Below are positions 1 through 4,908 of a DNA stretch of 8,814 nt, piece after piece (position 1 is the first letter of the stretch; every line of letters starts with the position of its first letter). The stretch spans positions 1 to 8,814 of the forward strand of contig PKTV01000099.1 of NCBI GenBank assembly GCA_002868985.1. Direction: 5' to 3'. The notes beneath the pieces were generated by a model that worked only from the letters and a program-made list of their open reading frames with translations, did no database searches and was not told the origin of the DNA. Origin of the DNA: Desulfobacteraceae bacterium (GTDB lineage: Bacteria; Desulfobacterota; Desulfobacteria; Desulfobacterales; UBA11574). The position numbers and the translations under genes are program-made.

Positions 1-484
1 GTTTGCCGTTGGGATCTTTAAAGTCAGACAGGTCCTTGCCGTTCAGTGCGGGCTTGATGGGATGCATGACCATCTTTGGATGCATGTCGTTGATCCATAT
101 GTAACCGTTGTTGTTGTAACGCATATCTTTTATAATATTTAATGCCGACTGTTTTTTCTGATCGACTGTTAAATCAGATCTGCTATCTATGCTTTGTATG
201 GCATTGTATGTAATATCTACGATATTTTTCAGTTTTTCTTTGTAGGCTTGGGCCACCTTTTGTGAATCATGTGCTGAGTTATAACTGGATTCCATAATGG
301 CATAAGTGTTCTTTACAAGATCTTTAAGCTTCTCTTTTTTTTCCGTCATCATCATTGTCTTTACGGAAGCGATCTCTTCTTCTCCTCTTTTTCCCAAAGA
401 ATGAATTGACATTATCAAACTGATTATTCCCATCAACAAAAGCCCTGACAGTGAAAAAACAATTATCTTTTTATTAATGTTCAT
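1..484 (-). CDS. Transmembrane chemoreceptor (methyl-accepting chemotaxis protein), N-terminal part, single Cache domain; runs off the left edge
   Basis: The reading frame is open from an ATG at 484-482 to the window edge, giving the first 161 residues; the stop lies outside. Seen: a short cytoplasmic start (MNINKK), a hydrophobic helix at about residues 7-27, then a helical stretch (about 35-110) leading into a motif around residues 127-142 that reads NGYIWINDMHPKMVMHP and continues PALNGKDLSDF. That motif is typical of the sCache_2 extracytoplasmic sensor domain, which in known receptors binds small organic acids or similar ligands. A GAGGAT ribosome site lies about 8 bases before the ATG. 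It follows cheA on the same strand after a 134-bp gap, so a chemoreceptor is the best call. HAMP and methyl-accepting signalling domains would lie beyond the edge and are not seen; a Cache-bearing kinase or cyclase is the alternative. Confidence 0.85.
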   Translation of the reverse strand, partial: MNINKKIIVFSLSGLLLMGIISLIMSIHSLGKRGEEEIASVKTMMMTEKKEKLKDLVKNTYAIMESSYNSAHDSQKVAQAYKEKLKNIVDITYNAIQSIDSRSDLTVDQKKQSALNIIKDMRYNNNGYIWINDMHPKMVMHPIKPALNGKDLSDFKDPNGK

Positions 485-618
485 AGTTTAATCCTCTTTT
501 TTACATCTGTTTAATTTTTAAAGCCGATTTGATTGCTTTTAAATATTAAGCGTTAATTTTTTATTGAAAATTGTTGTCATCGATGGGTAATCCAGTCGAT
601 GAATTGTCCATGGACCCA
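485..618. other. Intergenic gap between cheA and the chemoreceptor gene
   Basis: This 134-bp AT-rich gap separates two genes on the minus strand. It contains the 3' stem-loop described separately, a small inverted repeat (TTAA-GCG-TTAA, about 546-556) and the receptor's ribosome site. I see no clear promoter on the minus strand and no U-tract terminator, so read-through from cheA into the receptor gene is likely but not proven. Confidence 0.5.
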
Positions 619-620
619 TC
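582..620 (-). repeat. Inverted repeat overlapping the cheA stop codon
   Basis: GATGGGT at 582-588 and ACCCATC at 614-620 are perfect 7-bp inverted copies with a 25-base loop. The loop side contains the 8-bp palindrome TCCATGGA (607-614) and another palindrome, CATCGATG, straddles the outer end (578-585). The stem overlaps the cheA stop codon (621-619). There is no T-run directly after it in the minus-strand direction, so it is not a standard intrinsic terminator; it could be an RNA-processing or attenuating structure, or chance. Confidence 0.3.
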
Positions 621-3600
621 AATTTAAATGTTTACTGTGAAGATAATTATGAACGCTTCGCATTAGTTTTTCTCTGTCAAGCTTGATTTGATAGTCATCG
701 ATACCAACGACTTCTCCTTTTGCAATATTTTCTTCACCGGCCATGGTGGTTAAAGCGATGATCGGCAAATCGGCAAATCGCTTGTCTTTCCTTATCTTTT
801 CTGAAAGTTCGTAACCATCAAGATTCGGCATCTCTATATCCGTTACGACAAGAGTAACCTCTTCAGAATGTTCTAAAAGAAGATTCCATGCCACAATTCC
901 ATCTTCGGCCCCGATAACGTTGTATCCTTCTTCTTCCATAAATCCCTTGACCTGATTTCGAAAAAAGTTAGAATCCTCTGCATAAAGGATTGTAATATTT
1001 TCTCCTTCAACATTCTGCAATGTTTTCCTGTCAGGAAACCACTCCGGATTTAAAGTATGTACCAAACCATATACATCCACAAGCAAAGTGGTGTGGTCAC
1101 CAATGATGGTAGATCCCAAGATTCCCTGTTGTTTTAACGTTTCGTCATCGACTTCAACAGAGATTTCTCTGGCATCTACAGGCCCTACAGCCATAATGCC
1201 GACTTCTCTATCTGCGATGTTAACCACTATGACTAAAAGATCCTCTTTTATAGCCATGGGTTTTACCTGCGCAACTTGGTCTATGGTAAAGAGTGCAAGG
1301 CTTCCACCTCGATATTTCATCACTTTTTTACCGCCAACTTCTTCGATGTCTGTATTTTTTATTTTTTCAATACGCTCGACATGATTAATGGGAATGGCAA
1401 ATTGTTCTTCATCTGCACCCCTGAAAACCAGAATGGACTGTCTGTCTTTTCTGGTTCTATCAACCTCATCGTTTTCCATGGCCACTTCAGTCGCTCTGTC
1501 GGATCGTTCAACAGAAGTTAAACCATAAATATTAGCAAGATTTGCAACATCGAGAATAAGTGCAACACGGCCGTCACCCATAATGGTTGCACCGGCATAT
1601 TCTTTGCAAATCTTTAGATGGCGACCCAGCGGTTTGACAACGATCTCTTCGGAATCATTCAGTTCGTCGACAACGAGCCCGTATTTCATTGCGCCCGTGG
1701 AAACAACAACGATATTCAGCGCACTTGATGCATGATAACGTCTGTCTTTTGGATTCCGTTTTACTTCTTCTGGAATCCTGTCCAGATTTTCTTTTTTATG
1801 AGTTTTGATCTTTGAGGTTTCAGTATCAGTGTAATCTTCATTAAAGTACGGGCTCTTTTTGGATCTTCGATCAGAGATGTTTAGACGCCTGTCAGTTTTT
1901 GAGCTTCCATCTTGATAATTAAAATAAGTCGATTCAATTCCAATCATGTCGGCAAGTTTTATTAACGGCAAAAGTTTACCACGCAGCCTTACCACTTCGG
2001 CATCTCCAACGATTTCCACTCTGTCTTTTACCTGATTGGCTGGAATCCTTAACAGCTCTTCCAGATTTACTTGCGGAATGGCATAGCGATCACCACCGGC
2101 AACGATAATCTGGCTAGGTATAATGGCAAGGGTCAACGGTAGCTTTATTCGGATCGTTGTCCCCTCTCCAAGTATAGAGTCGATATCAACCACGCCGCCG
2201 AGTCTGTCCAGATTTGTTTTGACCACATCCATGCCCACGCCGCGCCCCGAGACATCCGTTACTTTTTCAGCCGTGGAAAAACCGGGCATAAAGATAAGGT
2301 TTACTTTTTCTTTATCGGACATCATTCTTGCCTGATCTTCTGTAACCAGTCCCTTTGCCGTCGCAGTTGCTGCCAGTTTCTGCCCGTCAAGCCCTTTTCC
2401 ATCGTCTGAAATTTCGATATTGACCTGCCCTGCTTCATGATACGCTTTTAAGATAATTTTTCCCGTAACATTTTTTCCAGCCTCGTTTCGATCTTCAGGA
2501 AGTTCAATTCCGTGATCCACAGAATTCCGAACCAGGTGGGTTAAAGGGTCACCGATAGCCTCTATAATGGTTTTATCCAATTCAACTTCTTTGCCCTTTA
2601 AAGATAATTCTATATTCTTGCCCAAGTTGCCTGCCAAGTCTCGAACAACACGCGGAAATTTATTAAATACGATTCCAATATTCTGCATCCGGGTAAGCAT
2701 TATGGCCTCTTGCAGTTCTGATGTAATTAGATCTATTCTCTGGCCCGAGGTTTCCGCAGATCTGGGATCACCGGAAGATATGGCCTGGAGAAGTTGATTT
2801 CTGCTAAGTACAAGCTCTCCAGCCAGATTCATGAGCGTGTCCAAAAGACTTACATTTACCCTTAAACTCGAATCGGAAGCTCCCATAGAGGTTTTTGTAT
2901 CTTCAACTTTTATTTCAGATAGATCTTCTTTTTCAGGCTCTTCTTCATTTAGACACTCCACAACTTTTTCTTCCTGGATCTCACTTGTCGTTTTCAAAGG
3001 CTCATTACCGCCATATTCATCTTTTAACTGCTGTTCAGAATACAACACATCCGGATCAGGGTCGGAATATTCCGCTATGGATTTGACTTGAAGGTCATCA
3101 GTCAGTTCGAAAATCTGTTCTTCATTTATTTCAAAAATCAAGTTAATATCTTTCGGGCCTACAAGGGTTGAAAAGAGTACGTCAAATGGGAATTGATCCG
3201 GAAGTTCTTTTTCCTGAAGAAAACCAAAAGCATCAATATCAACATGTTTATCAAGAATAGTACCGGTGGAAGTCATATCAGTTATGAGGTCAGAAAGTGT
3301 TTTATTTTTCGAATGAATATCATGAATCAAATCAAATCGAATCAGGTATATATTCTTTCCACCTTTTTTTCCGTCTGAAATCATATCTTCGGTGATGGCA
3401 AAGCTGTTCATTTGGTCAGGCAGTGAAATAAATTCAGGTTGCGAGGAATCATCAAACTTTTCGGTTTCGTTTTCTACCGCCGCTTCTTTTTTTGCAGGAT
3501 CTCCATTTGTAACCGATAAAAGTGATTCTATATGATTCGAAATATCGATATCGTTGCTCCGTGTAATATTGTTTATAAGTTCTACAAGCGCATCTGAGGC

Positions 3601-3885
3601 CAGTAAAAGTATGTTGATGATCTCTGCATTGGGAACCATTTCACGGCTTCGAATTTTTCCCAAAATATTTTCCATCTCGTGTGTAAGGTTTTTGATGTTG
3701 GTAAGACCCATAAAACCAGCACCACCTTTAATGGAATGTGCAGCACGGTATACCTTGTTTACCAGGTTTTCGTCGATATCGGCCCCACCAGCTTCAATCG
3801 CCAGCAAATCATTCTGAATATCCGCAAGATGTTCTAACGATTCATCTATAAATATCTGCATGGTTTCATCAAACTGAATGCTCAT
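619..3885 (-). CDS. cheA: Hybrid chemotaxis histidine kinase CheA with two CheW-like domains and a C-terminal receiver
   Basis: Core kinase of a chemosensory array: it autophosphorylates on a HPt histidine under control of receptors and passes phosphate to receivers. Domains in order: HPt at about 1-115 with phospho-His H50 in AAHSIKGGA; an acidic linker; a P2-replacing-like module at about 170-280 (YLIRFDL start); an acidic linker to 335; P3 dimerisation helices about 338-405; HATPase about 440-588 with N-box N454 (VRNSVDHG), G1 D495 (DDGKG) and G2 SGRGVGMD (546-553); first CheW/P5 domain about 590-790, interrupted by a charged insertion (about 655-715); second CheW-like domain about 812-950; receiver about 958-1085 with acidic E970/D971, phosphoacceptor D1016 (TDIEMP) and K1068. 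All catalytic residues expected are present. At 1088 residues it is far longer than the roughly 650 residues of enteric CheA because of the extra CheW and receiver domains. The start is supported by an AGGAGG site 6 bases upstream. It lies 70 bp after the STAS gene and before a receptor gene. The receiver suggests internal phosphotransfer or a phosphate sink. Confidence 0.96.
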   Translation of the reverse strand: MSIQFDETMQIFIDESLEHLADIQNDLLAIEAGGADIDENLVNKVYRAAHSIKGGAGFMGLTNIKNLTHEMENILGKIRSREMVPNAEIINILLLASDALVELINNITRSNDIDISNHIESLLSVTNGDPAKKEAAVENETEKFDDSSQPEFISLPDQMNSFAITEDMISDGKKGGKNIYLIRFDLIHDIHSKNKTLSDLITDMTSTGTILDKHVDIDAFGFLQEKELPDQFPFDVLFSTLVGPKDINLIFEINEEQIFELTDDLQVKSIAEYSDPDPDVLYSEQQLKDEYGGNEPLKTTSEIQEEKVVECLNEEEPEKEDLSEIKVEDTKTSMGASDSSLRVNVSLLDTLMNLAGELVLSRNQLLQAISSGDPRSAETSGQRIDLITSELQEAIMLTRMQNIGIVFNKFPRVVRDLAGNLGKNIELSLKGKEVELDKTIIEAIGDPLTHLVRNSVDHGIELPEDRNEAGKNVTGKIILKAYHEAGQVNIEISDDGKGLDGQKLAATATAKGLVTEDQARMMSDKEKVNLIFMPGFSTAEKVTDVSGRGVGMDVVKTNLDRLGGVVDIDSILGEGTTIRIKLPLTLAIIPSQIIVAGGDRYAIPQVNLEELLRIPANQVKDRVEIVGDAEVVRLRGKLLPLIKLADMIGIESTYFNYQDGSSKTDRRLNISDRRSKKSPYFNEDYTDTETSKIKTHKKENLDRIPEEVKRNPKDRRYHASSALNIVVVSTGAMKYGLVVDELNDSEEIVVKPLGRHLKICKEYAGATIMGDGRVALILDVANLANIYGLTSVERSDRATEVAMENDEVDRTRKDRQSILVFRGADEEQFAIPINHVERIEKIKNTDIEEVGGKKVMKYRGGSLALFTIDQVAQVKPMAIKEDLLVIVVNIADREVGIMAVGPVDAREISVEVDDETLKQQGILGSTIIGDHTTLLVDVYGLVHTLNPEWFPDRKTLQNVEGENITILYAEDSNFFRNQVKGFMEEEGYNVIGAEDGIVAWNLLLEHSEEVTLVVTDIEMPNLDGYELSEKIRKDKRFADLPIIALTTMAGEENIAKGEVVGIDDYQIKLDREKLMRSVHNYLHSKHLN

Positions 3886-3955
3886 TTAAAACCTCCTGGT
3901 CTAGAAAATGTCATAATTTTATGAAATATATATTTTTATAGAAGTCGATCATTGA
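3886..3955. other. Short AT-rich gap between STAS gene and cheA
   Basis: The gap is 70 bp long. Besides the cheA ribosome site it contains two adjacent small palindromes: CATAATTTTATG (3912-3923, inner two bases unpaired) and AAATATATATTT (3924-3935, perfect). They are AT-only or nearly so and could be chance. No promoter or terminator is convincing, so the two genes are probably one transcript. Confidence 0.4.
3892..3897 (-). promoter_or_regulatory. Strong ribosome binding site of cheA
   Basis: On the minus strand AGGAGG lies 6 bases before the ATG at 3885-3883. It is a perfect Shine-Dalgarno match and fixes the cheA start. It is much stronger than the sites of the other genes in the window, suggesting that CheA is translated independently at a high rate although it is probably co-transcribed with the STAS gene. 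Confidence 0.8.
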
Positions 3956-4279
3956 CTAATCGTTTTGTTTTTGGTTCATCTGTTCAATTTCAAAATGTTT
4001 GTTCAGCCCAAGTGCATCGAAAAGGGTGTTGATTTCATCCGGAACATTTTTAAGCAAAAGTTTCGCTCCGGCATTGTTCATCGTATTGTGAGTTGCAGCA
4101 ATAACGCTCAGGCCGACAGGGTCAACTGATGTTACATTCACAAAATCCAGCGTTAGTTCCGTGATCCATTGCTCTATAATTTTATGCAGTTTCTTATTTA
4201 GACTTTCCGCCTTTGAAGCGACGACATCTTTGCCTGGACGAACACTTTTTTTGGTCTGACTTTTCTTGTTCTTTGCCAT
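3956..4279 (-). CDS. STAS-domain protein (anti-sigma factor antagonist-like) of the chemosensory operon
   Basis: A 107-residue soluble protein. Residues about 13-100 fit a STAS fold: PGKDVVAS (15-22), a helix, the strand LTLDFVNVTSVD (42-53), the loop-helix DPVGLSVI (53-60), then NAGAKLLLKNVPDEINTLF and a closing segment ending HFEIE. STAS proteins act by binding partner kinases or regulators, classically as anti-sigma antagonists; in chemosensory operons of this type their partner is not well defined. Odd: the classic D-S-S-G phosphorylation loop is D53-P54-V55-G56, with neither Ser/Thr, and the N-terminus is lysine-rich (KNKKSQTKK) where the first strand would be. The ribosome site is only modest (GAGAGAAA before the ATG). 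It is the first gene of the minus-strand cluster, 70 bp before cheA. Fold is likely; role as a constitutive, non-phosphorylated scaffold or modulator is inference. Confidence 0.85.
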   Translation of the reverse strand: MAKNKKSQTKKSVRPGKDVVASKAESLNKKLHKIIEQWITELTLDFVNVTSVDPVGLSVIAATHNTMNNAGAKLLLKNVPDEINTLFDALGLNKHFEIEQMNQKQND

Positions 4280-4506
4280 TGCTTTCTCTCACTTTTCAGT
4301 TAAATATTTATCTATCAATAATGATTACCAATTGCAGGCATAACAATCGTATCTTTTCGAACTCAGGAATATCAAAATACGTGCCATTCATTTCTAATTA
4401 ACAATAAAAATAAGTGAAAACCGTAAAATACGACGCCCTAACTCTTGGAAATAGTATTTTGTAGAATATTGGCTTTTATGGATTTTACTGTGATAGCAAG
4501 ATGTTT

Positions 4507-4585
4507 AACCGGTTTACCGTCGTTGTATTTTTTTCGATTTTTTAAAGATTCACACAACCGGTTTTTTTAAGATTCAAAAGCCAAT
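4507..4585. repeat. Paired AACCGGTTT palindromes and a degenerate 24-bp tandem repeat
   Basis: AACCGGTTT occurs at 4507-4515 and 4556-4564, 49 bp apart; its core AACCGGTT is a perfect palindrome. Overlapping this, TTTTTTAAAGATTCA (4538-4552) recurs as TTTTTTTAAGATTCA (4562-4576) with 14 of 15 bases matching and an offset of exactly 24 bp. The arrangement resembles a local duplication or a multi-site operator for a dimeric regulator. Which of the two divergent clusters it would control cannot be told. Confidence 0.5.
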
Positions 4586-4741
4586 TTCGGTTTGAAACAA
4601 TGAGAAATCCTATTCGACGTGTTTTGATTCGTCACTTCCTTGACGTGGTCCGATGATTTTTTGACGATTACAGCAGTTTTAACCTGATTTTTGTTGATCA
4701 GCCCATATATAAGCCTAATTTTGTGTCTTTAATTACAATCA

Positions 4742-4765
4742 AGTCCAAGAGAATGTCTCAGGACT
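4742..4765. repeat. Hairpin AGTCC/GGACT with inner stem GAGA/TCTC
   Basis: The outer stem AGTCC (4742-4746) pairs with GGACT (4761-4765); the inner stem GAGA (4749-4752) pairs with TCTC (4756-4759) around a 3-base loop, with a small internal bulge between. A T-run (4772-4776) begins 6 bases after it on the plus strand. That could be a weak terminator of an upstream small transcript, or an operator dyad before the cyclase promoter. The T-run is too distant for a confident terminator call. Confidence 0.35.
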
Positions 4766-4815
4766 GGACAATTTTTATTGGCTTTTTACAATATTTGGGC
4801 GCGAAACTTGAGTTA

Positions 4816-4842
4816 TTGACATGTTGACTGTAGTTAGATAAT
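4816..4842 (+). promoter_or_regulatory. Candidate sigma70-type promoter of the cyclase operon
   Basis: TTGACA (4816-4821) is a perfect -35 match, followed after 15 bases by GATAAT (4837-4842), 5 of 6 matches to a -10. The 15-base spacing is shorter than the preferred 17, so the promoter may be weak or activator dependent. Transcription would start near 4850, giving a leader of about 60 bases to the ATG at 4909. An alternative -10 (TATAAA, 4843-4848) would need a 21-base spacer. Confidence 0.4.
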
Positions 4843-4908
4843 TATAAATAGTTAAAATACACTAAAGAGCTAATTTTTTATTCTTTTACGGTATCGGAAT
4901 CTACACTT

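Larger units (their letters stand above)
4468..4786. repeat. Three copies of the 10-bp word ATTGGCTTTT
   Basis: Exact copies are at 4468-4477 (plus), 4576-4585 (minus, reads AAAAGCCAAT on the plus strand) and 4777-4786 (plus). The first two form a perfect inverted repeat separated by 98 bases; the third lies 30 bases before the candidate -35 of the cyclase. Possible regulator binding sites, or the arms of an RNA structure. No known regulator is recognised from this word. Confidence 0.55.
4280..4908. other. Divergent regulatory region without a gene
   Basis: This 629-bp stretch lies between the divergent STAS and cyclase starts. No reading frame with a credible start, ribosome site and protein family is visible. 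It is AT-rich and dense in short repeats, listed separately: three ATTGGCTTTT words, two AACCGGTTT words, a 24-bp degenerate tandem, and a hairpin at 4742-4765. Further items: a small hairpin CGTCA-6-TGACG at 4630-4645; AAAATACG twice (4374-4381 and 4425-4432) with a near-inverse copy, CGTCGTTGTATTTT, at 4518-4531. On the minus strand a weak promoter-like pair (TTGTTA, 17 bases, CATTAT) lies within about 4310-4350 before the STAS gene; at 4/6 matches each I do not call it. The length suggests long leaders, regulator sites or an unrecognised small RNA. Confidence 0.6.

Noticed and set aside
520..535. GCCGAT sequence resembling a sigma28 -10 element
   Set aside because: It is on the plus strand, pointing away from the receptor gene, and has no -35 element at the right distance.
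1088..3817. Several plus-strand frames of 60-98 codons inside the cheA region
   Set aside because: They lie wholly opposite cheA, have no recognisable family and have Ser/Phe-rich compositions typical of antisense shadows of a real gene.
4213..4401. A 62-codon plus-strand frame overlapping the STAS start
   Set aside because: It runs opposite the STAS gene start, has no clear ribosome site and no family resemblance.
4489..4554. CRP-like half sites (TGTGA at 4489-4493, TCACA at 4550-4554)
   Set aside because: They are 56 bases apart instead of 6, so they do not form a CRP site.
4640..4690. Two TTGACG -35-like boxes (4640-4645 and 4661-4666)
   Set aside because: Neither has an acceptable -10 at 16-18 bases.
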